Below, one piece after another: positions 25,203 through 33,849 of a stretch of DNA of 64,000 nt. Position 1 is the stretch's first letter. Each line of letters opens with the position of its first letter. The position numbers were made by a program, and so were the translations under genes. The DNA lies in contig NZ_BEWP01000009.1 in NCBI RefSeq assembly GCF_002723995.1, forward strand, positions 45,177 through 109,176, read 5' to 3'. A model generated the notes under the pieces. The model saw nothing but the letters and a program-made list of their open reading frames with translations, made no database searches and had not been told where the DNA came from. The DNA comes from Gluconobacter kondonii. Lineage in GTDB: Bacteria; Pseudomonadota; Alphaproteobacteria; Acetobacterales; Acetobacteraceae.

Positions 25203-25909
25203 GGTGTCTCGTTTCGAATTTTGAGGCTACGAGATGTTACGGGGGACTGGCCGGGGACGGGCTGATACCCGTGAACGGGCTGCGCAACCCCACGACGGAT
25301 GGTTAGCAAATCATCAAAGAAGGTAAGCGCATGCCCCACCAGATCGGGATCAAACGCGCCGCCCGCATGCTCCTGAAGAAAGGCCTTCACCTGACGCGGC
25401 GACCATCCTGCCTTGTAGGATCGGGTAGAAAGCAGGGAATCAATTACATCGGCGAGGCCGATGATGCGCGCAGCCAGAGGGATGGATTTTCCCTTCATTC
25501 CGAACGGATAGCCGTCACCGTCGTAACGCTCATGATGCAGGAGGACAGCCTCATGAACGACAGTCGGAATATCTTCGGACAGATGAAACAGCGCTCCGAG
25601 ACCAAGGGATGGATGCTGTCGCATCACCAGCGTCTGACGGGCATTGAACACGCCCTGATGATGTAAAAGGCTGTCCGGCAGGAGCAGTTTGCCCGCATCG
25701 TGCAGTCGGCCTGCCAGTTCAAGGGAGCTGGACGAAAGTCCACTCCCTGCCAGATGGCCGAGCAGACCAGCGAGGCGCCCGACCCTCTGCCCATGTCCGT
25801 CGTCACCCTGAGCAATCTGTGCCAGGAGCGAAGTAAGAGGCGGACCCTGCCGCTGATAGGACGCAGGCAGTCTCACGACCTCTTTCAAAAGTGTCTGCAG
25901 TTCAGGCAT
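25199..25909 (-). CDS. HD-GYP domain phosphodiesterase
   Basis: A 236-residue protein consisting almost only of the HD-GYP domain: a first His in DGHGQRVG (residue 39), the HD pair in LHDAGK (70-71), HHERYDGDGYP (125-135) holding the GYP triplet, and ARIIGLADVIDSLLS. Such enzymes hydrolyse cyclic di-GMP or related cyclic dinucleotides. There is no receiver domain, so it may be constitutive. A plasmid copy could alter host motility or biofilm state. It is coupled to a small downstream gene. Confidence 0.88.
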   Translation of the reverse strand: MPELQTLLKEVVRLPASYQRQGPPLTSLLAQIAQGDDGHGQRVGRLAGLLGHLAGSGLSSSSLELAGRLHDAGKLLLPDSLLHHQGVFNARQTLVMRQHPSLGLGALFHLSEDIPTVVHEAVLLHHERYDGDGYPFGMKGKSIPLAARIIGLADVIDSLLSTRSYKAGWSPRQVKAFLQEHAGGAFDPDLVGHALTFFDDLLTIRRGVAQPVHGYQPVPGQSPVTSRSLKIRNETP

Positions 25910-25963
25910 TTTCCCTCTGCCGGTTGTGTAGGATCACTTTAGGAGCGGCCAATGTGAGTCCGA

Positions 25964-26383
25964 TTATCCCGGATGGATCATGCTGCGGACGAGGCCGCCA
26001 AGTGCCATGGCAATGCACGCAACGAAGAGTTTGATCCGCGCCTTGGGGCCATAACCATGGCCGGACACCATCCCTGCGGTTCTTTCAGCGACTTTCGTAA
26101 GACCGACAGTGCCAAAGGCCAGAGCCATCCACTGCCAGAACGAAAGCGTCAGAACGGGCTGACCCAGCCCGGACATGCGCCAGGCCCCCTGCCCTGCAAA
26201 CTGGTCCAGACCGAAAAATCCATCGGCCGCATTCACCAGAAGGAAGAGACTGACCCCTGCCAGGAACCTGACACCCGACGCGCGACGAAGAACTGTTTCA
26301 GCAGGGCGGGCCTGCCCCACCGTCGACCGGTATCGGACACGGGCAATCAGGGTCGGGGTCCAGTCCGCCGAAAAAAGGGGCAT
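25964..26383 (-). CDS. small membrane protein
   Basis: A 139-residue protein with about three hydrophobic stretches: GVRFLAGVSLFLLVNAADGF, VLTLSFWQWMALAFGTVGL and IKLFVACIAMALGGLV. No family is recognised. It begins 2 bp after the upstream gene's stop and is the last gene of a run of five leftward genes that includes the GapR-like protein. Confidence 0.65.
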   Translation of the reverse strand: MPLFSADWTPTLIARVRYRSTVGQARPAETVLRRASGVRFLAGVSLFLLVNAADGFFGLDQFAGQGAWRMSGLGQPVLTLSFWQWMALAFGTVGLTKVAERTAGMVSGHGYGPKARIKLFVACIAMALGGLVRSMIHPG

Positions 26384-26385
26384 AG

Positions 26386-26673
26386 TCAGAACCCCACCGG
26401 CAAAAGACGAAACACAGAGAGCACCAGGCCAAGTCCGGCAAACATTATGCCGCGCCTGCGCTCAAACCCGTAGTCGCGGCCATTGTCCCCGATCTCGGGA
26501 GCTCCCGGCCCTATCATCGTTGCCAGGCAACCGGCGACGATGAAGACCGGCCCCATGACGGCACCAAGCCGGGGGATGACGAAAGCGAAGAGGAGAAGTC
26601 CCACACTTGGCCAGCAAACAAGGATATCCCCGGCTGTCTCTGCGAGACGATGGCGCAGCGGCGTATCCTGCAT
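26386..26673 (-). CDS. small membrane protein
   Basis: About 95 residues from the ATG at 26673 (a GTG at 26694 would overlap the upstream gene). Two to three hydrophobic segments: VCWPSVGLLLFAFVIPRLGA, MGPVFIVAGCLATMIG and a C-terminal MFAGLGLVLSVFRLLPVGF. No family is recognised. The tight spacing on both sides indicates one operon. Confidence 0.6.
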   Translation of the reverse strand: MQDTPLRHRLAETAGDILVCWPSVGLLLFAFVIPRLGAVMGPVFIVAGCLATMIGPGAPEIGDNGRDYGFERRRGIMFAGLGLVLSVFRLLPVGF

Positions 26674-26677
26674 CGTG

Positions 26678-26965
26678 TCAGAACCCCAGCGCACGGCGGT
26701 AAATGTCCAAAAGAGTTTCCTGTTCCTCGACCTCTGAAGGATCCTGCTTGCGCAACCGGATGATCATCCGAATAACCTTGACATCGAAGCCGGCTGATTT
26801 GGCTTCGGAGTAGATGTCCTTGATGTCACCACTCAGCGCCTTGCGCTCTTCTTCGAGGCGTTCGACCCGCTCGATGATGGATCGCAGTCGATCGGCTGCG
26901 ATGCCGCCTGCGACAGCACCCTGATTGTCCTGAGAGCCATCGGGGAAGGATACGCGTTGCAACAT
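26678..26965 (-). CDS. DUF2312 (GapR-like) DNA-binding protein
   Basis: 95 residues from the ATG at 26965 with AAAGG 6 bases upstream; a longer frame to 27157 is not supported. AADRLRSIIERVERLEEERK, AEAKSAGFDVKVIRMI and IRLRKQDPSEVEEQE match DUF2312, the family of Caulobacter GapR, which binds overtwisted DNA ahead of replication and transcription. The chromosomal homologue is normally single, so a plasmid copy might supply its own topology factor or act on the host chromosome. It lies in a leftward operon between a helix-turn-helix protein and two membrane proteins. Confidence 0.88.
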   Translation of the reverse strand: MLQRVSFPDGSQDNQGAVAGGIAADRLRSIIERVERLEEERKALSGDIKDIYSEAKSAGFDVKVIRMIIRLRKQDPSEVEEQETLLDIYRRALGF

Positions 26966-26975
26966 GATTAACCTT

Positions 26976-27527
26976 TCAGAAATCGGGTGAGAAGCAGATG
27001 GGAGGCAAGGGGCGGAGCAACTCGCGATGACCATCCGCCAGGGCTTCGAGCCAGCGGGACTGCCGCTCCGGGAGATATCCCTGTTCCTCAAGGACGCGAC
27101 GAAGGGCGGTTCGATGTTCACCGAGGCGCTCTGCAAGTGTGCGTTCAGACCAGCCAATGGTCAGAAGGGCGCTGGTCATCGCGTAACCATTCAGGGGAGG
27201 CCTGTTGCCTACGGGCGGAACGGCCCGTGCCAGCGGATGGCTCAGACGGCGATGCAGCATCCCAAGGGCCGCGAGCCACTTGAGAAACTCCGGGTCAGGA
27301 ATACCCTGCCCCGATTGCCAGCGCAGGATCCGGTCCTTTGAGACGCCGGAGCGACGGGACGCCTGACGCACCCCCCATCCGATTGCCGAGAGCTCACCGG
27401 AGATCGACAGCGCTGCACGCCGGTGCCCCGGACGAACGGACCGTGAATCCACATGTCCTGCCCGTGGTTGCCCACAGCGCTGTCCACTGGTTTGGGGGAT
27501 AACCCGCAAACGCAAGGCCTCGGTCAT
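26976..27527 (-). CDS. putative helix-turn-helix regulator
   Basis: A 183-residue basic protein. Two helix-turn-helix-like units are visible: WGVRQASRRSGVSKDRILRW around residues 52-72 and IGWSERTLAERLGEHRTALR around 124-144. The start is uncertain because the N-terminal 40 residues look unstructured. It begins 3 bp after the upstream gene's stop and precedes the GapR-like gene by 10 bp. Probably DNA-binding; targets unknown. Confidence 0.6.
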   Translation of the reverse strand: MTEALRLRVIPQTSGQRCGQPRAGHVDSRSVRPGHRRAALSISGELSAIGWGVRQASRRSGVSKDRILRWQSGQGIPDPEFLKWLAALGMLHRRLSHPLARAVPPVGNRPPLNGYAMTSALLTIGWSERTLAERLGEHRTALRRVLEEQGYLPERQSRWLEALADGHRELLRPLPPICFSPDF

Positions 27528-27530
27528 GCG

Positions 27531-28061
27531 TCAGCCATGCCGAGCGATGTCGGTGAACGTCCTGTCCTGCGCACCCTGCCGGATGTGTTTGGCCATATGT
27601 GGCGAAACGATCCGATAGCGGTTAGGTCGGCGCGGATCCAGTCGTTCTTCGATCAATCCCGCCTTTTCCAGGGCTGCAAGGGACTCCCGGACCTGACCAA
27701 TGGCAAGGCCGAGCCATGTCGCAATTTCACCGGCTGTTTCGTGTTCGGTCAGAGAAGCAAAAACAAGATCCTCGATCGGCGACGTCTTGACGGTTCGTGT
27801 CGCCGGCATCCAGGGCACCCGGGCATAGACACTATGACCGAGGGCCGCGATTTCACCGGCCTGGGCCAGCGTCGTCAGCGCCATCGGCAATGCGCCAGCC
27901 TGTTCCGGAGTCAGGTTCGCGCGGAGTTCGAGCACATTATATGGCCCCCGGTTGAGGCAGGTCCGGACATGTTGAAGCACGGACTGATAGACTTCACGCT
28001 GCGTCTCCGCCTTGAGCTTGCGAAAGACCCGCGCCTTGGGTTGATGACCTCCAAATTTCAC
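27531..28061 (-). CDS. winged-helix-like plasmid protein
   Basis: A 176-residue protein with two candidate winged helices: ALPMALTTLAQAGEIAALGH around residues 57-78, and TAGEIATWLGLAIGQVRESL followed by ALEKAGLIEERLDPRRPNRY around 108-150. The latter is the pattern of a MarR-like recognition helix plus wing. It is the first gene of the five-gene leftward operon that includes the GapR-like protein, so it may control that operon. Confidence 0.6.
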   Translation of the reverse strand: MKFGGHQPKARVFRKLKAETQREVYQSVLQHVRTCLNRGPYNVLELRANLTPEQAGALPMALTTLAQAGEIAALGHSVYARVPWMPATRTVKTSPIEDLVFASLTEHETAGEIATWLGLAIGQVRESLAALEKAGLIEERLDPRRPNRYRIVSPHMAKHIRQGAQDRTFTDIARHG

Positions 28062-28131
28062 TGTGATGCCCCGTCGTCCATAGCCACGCGGTCACTATGC
28101 GTAAGGCTGTTGTGAGTGTGGTCAGGCGACG

Positions 28132-28485
28132 TCACCATTGGCCTGCCGCTCGCGTGCAGTCATAGGCTTTCTGGAGATTGACCAGTCCGATAGCGATCCA
28201 GAGCGGCACGAAGACAACGACATACCAGCGCGGCATGAAAGCCTTCGTCTTCCACAGGCGCATGATGTCGACGAACAGAACGGTAATGCCCAGGGAGAAC
28301 AGGATCGCCTGCGCAAGCATGGTCCAGACCATCTGGATGTCGAAAGGAAAAACAAGCCAGCCAAAGCCGAGGAGCATGGTCGCGAGGACGCCAACGCCCC
28401 CGAGCAGCCAGGGGGACGATAGAGAGAGAGAAAGGGACGATTTGGGCAGATCTGACTGCCCAATGGAAAGTGTGTGCTCGGTCAT
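28132..28485 (-). CDS. small three-helix membrane protein
   Basis: A 117-residue protein with three hydrophobic segments: WLLGGVGVLATMLLGFGWLV, WTMLAQAILFSLGITVLFVD and WYVVVFVPLWIAIGLVNL. No family is recognised. It is separate from the operon to its left by about 70 bp and has no clear partner. Confidence 0.65.
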   Translation of the reverse strand: MTEHTLSIGQSDLPKSSLSLSLSSPWLLGGVGVLATMLLGFGWLVFPFDIQMVWTMLAQAILFSLGITVLFVDIMRLWKTKAFMPRWYVVVFVPLWIAIGLVNLQKAYDCTRAAGQW

Positions 28486-28983
28486 ACCGCGCAGTATGAT
28501 GACAGCGTTTGTGAGTGCGGTTCAGGACATGGGCCGAGAGTGAATTGAGGCTACGAACGGGACCTGGCTCCCTGATGACGCTCACTCGATCTACCGGCTG
28601 ACTGGGGAGGGCGACGTTGAGGCAAAAGAACTGAAAATCCGCATCTTGATCTGATCCAGGAGGTCTAGAAGACACACAAGCCTGTAACATCCTAACCGCG
28701 TGGACGAGCTGAACCATCGCCCAGGACATCTCCACGTATATTGGCGATTACGTTGCCACCATGATCAGCGGGCACTGTCTTGCCAGCGCAGACATCAAAC
28801 AACCACAATGAGCCGTGATGCTACTTAAACGAGAATGAAGCGTGATCGAAATCGGCCGTCTGATCCTAACAAGAATCTTTCTTTAATGATTATCTTTATT
28901 TAAGAATCTAAAGGATAAGTTTCCAGTCCTCACTTCTTGAGAACATAATCGCAAGCATTCTAGTTGATGTGGTATCTCACGAT
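28486..28983. other. intergenic stretch, becoming AT-rich
   Basis: About 500 bases with no credible gene. The left half is of average composition. The right half (from ~28860) is AT-rich and leads into an AT-rich gene, suggesting a different origin. TTTAATGATTATC and TATTTAAG stretches could hold the promoter of the next gene, but no -35/-10 pair stands out. Confidence 0.4.
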
Positions 28984-30009
28984 ATGGTCAATAAAAAACC
29001 TTCCGACACTTCTACGCGAATGGGTTCCGAATTTATTTTTGAAAATCTTGGCTGGCCGGGCACCCAGCACGAATTAAGTTTCTGCCTGCAGACTCCAGAC
29101 TGCACCAAAACAGATGCAGAGCGGCTGCAGGACAACACGGAAAGGCCATTTGAAGTCACCGCTCTCTTGTCTAAATCCCCGTTCTCCGCAGGAAGTCTAA
29201 AAACAAAATACGACGCGACGGACGGCAACTCCTATTTTACGTTTTTGTCACCTCGAATGACTGTCGATACCCCATGGGGCGCCGTCAACGTCTACAAAAA
29301 CGAGTCTGACGAAGCGTCAATGATATCAATGAAGGTGCAGGCCCATACGGCTAGGAATGCGCTCGATAGTATGCAGTTAGCAGCCTCGGCTGTACTTGAT
29401 TATTGGTCGTTTGAATCCGCAGTTCCGGCTTACATCATGCATTTTCGTGCACACGACATTACAAACGAAGTCGAAGTATTCCGAGTGTCAGCACCGTTCC
29501 GAGTCAAGCCGATCGGCGCAGACGATACGGAAATGCCAACCCCTTTAAGGCCAGTTCTTGCGCTGTATCGGGAGGGACTAGGCTCAGGGAGCCCTGTGTA
29601 TAAGTTTTTTTGCTTCTACAAAATATTGGAAGGCTATTTTAAGCGGTTAAAACCTGAACTAGCCACGTTATTCAGAGAATCTGATATTGCCTATCCTGGT
29701 CTCAAGGAGGTTGTACCGACCTTCGATGATCTTGACCCAATATTTAGCCATTATATAGGGAAAAATATTAAGCAGTTTTTTGATAAAGTATTAACTAAGC
29801 AATTTCGTGACGCCGTCGCTCACTTCGAGAAAGACGGATGCAGTCCACTTCTTATGAATACGCCTGATAATACCATCGGATTTCACCAGGTCTCTACCGC
29901 CGCAGAAATTTGCGCACGTACTGTTATTCAATCCTACCATGAGGTATTTTTTATTGGCAGGGACGCTGGATTAGATATTAATTCTCTTATTCCACTACAA
30001 AAACAGTAA
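28984..30009 (+). CDS. MauJ-like hypothetical protein on an AT-rich island
   Basis: About 341 residues from the ATG at 28984 (a GTG at 28969 is in frame; neither has a good ribosome-binding site). The segment SPVYKFFCFYKILEGYFKRL and the later FRDAVAHFEKDG resemble proteins labelled MauJ in databases, whose function is unsettled; the RDAVAH-type motif recalls HEPN-like helical domains. Base composition is much more AT-rich than any neighbour and the gene is isolated between leftward genes. This suggests recent transfer, perhaps a defence or stress gene, but that is speculation. Confidence 0.65.
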   Translation: MVNKKPSDTSTRMGSEFIFENLGWPGTQHELSFCLQTPDCTKTDAERLQDNTERPFEVTALLSKSPFSAGSLKTKYDATDGNSYFTFLSPRMTVDTPWGAVNVYKNESDEASMISMKVQAHTARNALDSMQLAASAVLDYWSFESAVPAYIMHFRAHDITNEVEVFRVSAPFRVKPIGADDTEMPTPLRPVLALYREGLGSGSPVYKFFCFYKILEGYFKRLKPELATLFRESDIAYPGLKEVVPTFDDLDPIFSHYIGKNIKQFFDKVLTKQFRDAVAHFEKDGCSPLLMNTPDNTIGFHQVSTAAEICARTVIQSYHEVFFIGRDAGLDINSLIPLQKQ

Positions 30010-30061
30010 AAGTGATAATCGGAATTATTTCCCGTCCGTGACGGACAGAGTGATTTGAAAA

Positions 30062-32110
30062 TCAAAACCCCATCGCCTCTCTCTGAGCCTGCCGATTGAA
30101 ACCCGTTCCCCGTTGGAACGCGGGACGGCGCTTGAGATCCCGTCCCCAGCCGTCCCGCCGCGCCTGAAGCGGGATCTCGTCAATAAAACAGCTCGGATTG
30201 GCCTGCTCTCCTCGACGAAACTCGCACCAGGACACACTGACGCGCTGGCGGCCGCGCGTCAGTGCGACATAGGCCAGTCGGCGTTCCTCTGCCGGGTCAA
30301 TGTTCGTGCGCGACGGAAACAGCGTATCTTCCCAACCGATCAGAAAGACATGCCCGAACTCCAAGCCTTTTGAGCCATGAATGGTCATTAGCTTGACCCG
30401 GCCGACACTGTTATCGTCCGGGTTCTCCGAACCGAGGGCCGCATGATCGAACAGTTCCTCCACCGAGCTGAACTCGTTGGCGAGCGACAGAAGCTCATGC
30501 AGGTTTTCCAGTGCCGTGCGCCCGTCCTCCCCGGCCGCCTGATGCATCGCGAGATATCCGCTCTCTTCGACCAGAGCCCTCAGACGTTCACCCAGACTTG
30601 GTTCGTCGCTGCGTGCCCCTTTCAGAATGACGTCCAGGAAGCCGCGCAGCTTGTCGGCAGCCTTTCCAGTGCGTCCCTGCACCGTGCGCTCGGCTGCATC
30701 ATAAAGCGAGATCGCCTCCTCGTCCGCGACCTGCTCGAATTTCGCCATAGCCTTTGCTCCGATCCCCCGGGTCGGCTGATTGACGATCCGCCGAAAGGCT
30801 TCGTCTGACTGCCGCTCATACGGAAAACATGTCAGACGCAGGAAGGCGAGCGCGTCCTTCACGACCGCGCGCTGCCAGAAAGCGGTATCATTGACCAGCT
30901 CATACGGGATCTTCGCACGCAGCAGAGACTCTTCCAGCAACCGGGAGAGATGGTTGAACCGATACAGCACCGCCATGTCCTCATAAGGCACGCCTTCCAG
31001 GGCACGACGTCCGATCTCGGCCGCAATCCCGGAGGCCTCATCCTGACTGCCGGTATGCCGCAGAATATCCACTGGCTCGCCATCTCCAGACGCGGTATAA
31101 AGCGTCTTCTCCAGACGGCTCGTGTCATGAGAGATGACCGCATTGGCTGCGGACAGGATATGACCGGTCGAGCGGAAGTTCTGCTCCAGGGCAATCAGAC
31201 GTCCGGTCGGAAATTCCTTGAGAAAGCTTCGGATAATCCGGACATTGGCCCCACGCCAGCCGTAAATTGACTGCGCATCGTCACCCACAACGAAGAGCTC
31301 GTTGTGGTCTTTGGACAGGCATTTCAGCCAGAGAAACTGGAGCCGGTTCACGTCCTGGAACTCATCGGCCAGCACGCAGTCAAACCGGCCCGCCCAGTCG
31401 CGCCTGTAGCGTTCATCGCGCAGCATGGTCACGGTAGGCCATAGCAGTAGGTCTGCAAAATCCGCGCGATTGCTTTCGCGCAGCATCGCCTGATACGCAG
31501 GATAGAGCACGGCCGCATCCCGCCAGACCATGATGTCATCACCCTCAGTAATGGCATCCGTCGCAATCCGTCCCTCGACCCAGGTGACGGCGTCCGGGGG
31601 AAGCACCATGTTTTCCTTGAGCATGGCAATGCGCGAGCTGACGGACTTCACACGCTTGCGGAATGTCTCTCCATCGTCAGCATTCATGACGCCTGCTTCA
31701 ATCGCCTTTTCCAGAAGGCGGCGCACGATCTTGGTACTGTCTTCGCTGTCACAGACGTCGAAGCCCGGACGCAGCCCGGCAATATCCGGATCGGTGCGCA
31801 GCTGGCGGCGCCCGTGCGCATGGAAGGTCCCCACCCAGTACGGCGCCTGCGCGATGTTCAGCGCCGCCGCGATCCGCGTCTTCATCTCCCCGGCCGCCTT
31901 GTTGGTGAACGTCACGGCCAGAATGCGATCCGGGGCCATGCGACGCTTGACGACACGATCGACGATCCCAGCCACCAGCGTCTTGGTCTTGCCAGTCCCG
32001 GCACCTGCAAGAACAACAACGGGCCCCGTCTGACGTGCGGCCTCTGCCTGGGAGAAAGTCAGTCCGGAGAGATGATTATCCACGACCACGTCCCTGCTCC
32101 CGGGTGCCAT
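30062..32110 (-). CDS. UvrD/Rep-like superfamily 1 DNA helicase
   Basis: About 682 residues. LTFSQAEAARQT is the Q motif, LAGAGTGKTKTL the Walker A near residue 35, VLADEFQDV motif II near 250, DDAQSIYGWRGAN motif III, EQNFRST motif IV, VKLMTIHGSKGLE motif V and YVALTRGRQRV motif VI. These are 3'-5' helicases of repair and rolling-circle replication. The start is taken as ATG 32110; a GTG at 32089 with GGAG upstream is an alternative. It overlaps the upstream gene's 3' end. It could assist plasmid replication or repair. Confidence 0.9.
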   Translation of the reverse strand: MAPGSRDVVVDNHLSGLTFSQAEAARQTGPVVVLAGAGTGKTKTLVAGIVDRVVKRRMAPDRILAVTFTNKAAGEMKTRIAAALNIAQAPYWVGTFHAHGRRQLRTDPDIAGLRPGFDVCDSEDSTKIVRRLLEKAIEAGVMNADDGETFRKRVKSVSSRIAMLKENMVLPPDAVTWVEGRIATDAITEGDDIMVWRDAAVLYPAYQAMLRESNRADFADLLLWPTVTMLRDERYRRDWAGRFDCVLADEFQDVNRLQFLWLKCLSKDHNELFVVGDDAQSIYGWRGANVRIIRSFLKEFPTGRLIALEQNFRSTGHILSAANAVISHDTSRLEKTLYTASGDGEPVDILRHTGSQDEASGIAAEIGRRALEGVPYEDMAVLYRFNHLSRLLEESLLRAKIPYELVNDTAFWQRAVVKDALAFLRLTCFPYERQSDEAFRRIVNQPTRGIGAKAMAKFEQVADEEAISLYDAAERTVQGRTGKAADKLRGFLDVILKGARSDEPSLGERLRALVEESGYLAMHQAAGEDGRTALENLHELLSLANEFSSVEELFDHAALGSENPDDNSVGRVKLMTIHGSKGLEFGHVFLIGWEDTLFPSRTNIDPAEERRLAYVALTRGRQRVSVSWCEFRRGEQANPSCFIDEIPLQARRDGWGRDLKRRPAFQRGTGFNRQAQREAMGF

Positions 32111-32759
32111 GAAGAACTTCGCACCGGCTCGCACGGCGGCCATCGAGGCTCAGGACCATGTCCGGCTCCACCATCAGATCAAACTCACGCCCGAAGTCCC
32201 ACGTGCCGTCTGCCAGAACCGTTCCCCCGACGATGAGGCCGCGCAACACGTCGCCACCGAATGCGACCTCGGCGTAGGTCTGCGGAAAGGGCGGCTGATT
32301 GTGCAGCAGGGCCCAGGTATGCCAGACGCGGGTCGTCTCGGCGTCGGCATGCCAGGCGGCGGTCAGTTCTGCGACATGTCCCAAGAGTGTTACGGCATCC
32401 GGACGGTCAGGATGACGCGTGCTTCCGGGAACGGTGCCGATCAGAACAAGCTGCTGCTCTCCCGCCTGACAGGTCAGGAACCTGCTGCTTCCGGTCGGAG
32501 ACTGAACGAACAGGACGACGCGTCCGGGGAGATCCCAGCCTGCTGCACTCCAGCGTCCGCCAACAACGAGACCCTGGCTCCGTTCCCCCTCAGGACCGTA
32601 TTCCACCAGAGCCCAGGGAATGCGACATCCGAGGTCTGGCATCAGGCGCAGATAATGGTCCGCGTCCGGGTGCGCCAGAAAGGCCGCTCTCAGGGCGTCA
32701 TTTTTTTCGTGGCCGGGAAACAGAGCCTCCATTTCCCGTCGTGCCTTGTCATTTGTCAT
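32076..32759 (-). CDS. hypothetical plasmid protein
   Basis: 227 residues from the ATG at 32759, chosen because GGAG lies 6 bases upstream; an in-frame start at 32795 would overlap the previous gene. Soluble and Trp-rich (WALVEYGPEGERSQG, AAWHADAETTRVWHTWALLH). No family is recognised. It lies 10 bp downstream of the Toprim gene and overlaps the helicase gene, so the three form one leftward operon. Confidence 0.65.
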   Translation of the reverse strand: MTNDKARREMEALFPGHEKNDALRAAFLAHPDADHYLRLMPDLGCRIPWALVEYGPEGERSQGLVVGGRWSAAGWDLPGRVVLFVQSPTGSSRFLTCQAGEQQLVLIGTVPGSTRHPDRPDAVTLLGHVAELTAAWHADAETTRVWHTWALLHNQPPFPQTYAEVAFGGDVLRGLIVGGTVLADGTWDFGREFDLMVEPDMVLSLDGRRASRCEVLHGTREQGRGRG

Positions 32760-32769
32760 CAGTCTCTCC

Positions 32770-33741
32770 TCAGGCAGCGCGGGCGGCGGCCACAACAGTC
32801 TTCAGGGCGTCGTTGAAATCTTTGCAGCCCCCGTGGGGAATACGGCGGATCACACGGACACCGGCTTCACGGCCCAGCTCTGCCAGGCGCGCGGCATAGC
32901 GGTTGCCGGCGTCATCATTATCGGTTGCGGCCACCAGAACGGCTGCCGGATCTTTTGCCATCTCAGTCAGTTCGGCTGTGAGGGCTTCGACCGTCTCCGG
33001 TCCCATGCCACCTGCGGTCGAGCAGTACAGGGTTTCGCGCGTGCGCTCACTATCGAGAGCAGCATAGGACAGGGCATCAATGGCGGATTCACTCACCACC
33101 AGACGGCGGACCGTGCGCGCGAGGCCGGGCTGAAACCGGAACAGCGTTTTGACCGTACCCGACAGACACATGCCCTTGGTGTCCGGACCACGTAGTTCCG
33201 CACCACAAATGGTCCCCCTGGCATCGCGGTGGCAGAACCAGGCGGCGTGATAGCCGTCCCGGATGCAGCCGGTCATGATGGCCCGACGCAGAACCCACTC
33301 CGGAAGGCCGCGCTCCTCTGTAAGGTACGCCCACACCTTTGTGCCGGATGTCAGTTCCTTCTTGCCATGCCAGCGCTCGGCCGGGGCAACGTCTGGCGTT
33401 TTGGCCTGACGCTCACGGACATATTCTGCCCCCTTCGGCGCAATGCCCACCAGCTGTCCCAGCGCAGTGCAGGCCTCATGAAACTTCAGACCGGGTGTCA
33501 GGCGCTGGATCAGGGAGAACACATCCCCTTTTTCGTCCGATCCCGTGTCCCACCAGCCGCGGCCTTCATGGTTGACAATGATCGTCTCACCCTTGCCCGC
33601 CCGGTACTTCAGAGCGTTGCGCGTGCTTTCGGGCTTGTCGAGAAGATAGCCATGGCGCTCAAGCAGCAGAGCACAGGAGACACCTTTGACGATGTCGGTC
33701 CGGTCACTATCAGACAGTCTGAACGGCTCAAAGCGTGCCAT
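32770..33741 (-). CDS. DUF3991/Toprim-domain protein
   Basis: 323 residues from the ATG at 33741 (AAAGG 9 bases upstream; an ATG at 33750 is also in frame). The N-terminal half has GRGWWDTGSDEKGDVFSLIQ, as in DUF3991 and CHC2-related domains. The C-terminal half is a Toprim-like fold with LVVSESAIDALSYAAL and VLVAATDNDDAGNRYA carrying the Glu and Asp-x-Asp metal ligands. Such proteins occur on plasmids and resemble primases, but a complete zinc finger is not seen. It has a good promoter (TTGCAA, 17 bp, TAAATT) with the CAAGTAAAAA motif shared with ssb, and leads an operon with a UvrD-like helicase. Confidence 0.8.
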   Translation of the reverse strand: MARFEPFRLSDSDRTDIVKGVSCALLLERHGYLLDKPESTRNALKYRAGKGETIIVNHEGRGWWDTGSDEKGDVFSLIQRLTPGLKFHEACTALGQLVGIAPKGAEYVRERQAKTPDVAPAERWHGKKELTSGTKVWAYLTEERGLPEWVLRRAIMTGCIRDGYHAAWFCHRDARGTICGAELRGPDTKGMCLSGTVKTLFRFQPGLARTVRRLVVSESAIDALSYAALDSERTRETLYCSTAGGMGPETVEALTAELTEMAKDPAAVLVAATDNDDAGNRYAARLAELGREAGVRVIRRIPHGGCKDFNDALKTVVAAARAA

Positions 33742-33813
33742 GATCGTCATCCTTTTCGTTTCGGGACGGCGCAACGGTCAGAACCGGCCTCAACGCCCCT
33801 GTCATCTGGGTTT

Positions 33814-33849
33814 AATTTAGGAAAAATCCGCAAATATTGCAAGTAAAAA
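33814..33849 (-). promoter_or_regulatory. Toprim-gene promoter with CAAGTAAAAA motif
   Basis: On the minus strand, TTGCAA (33837-33842), a 17-bp spacer and TAAATT (33814-33819). CAAGTAAAAA (33840-33849) overlaps the -35 region. Same decamer as at ssb and upstream of 9912. Confidence 0.65.
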
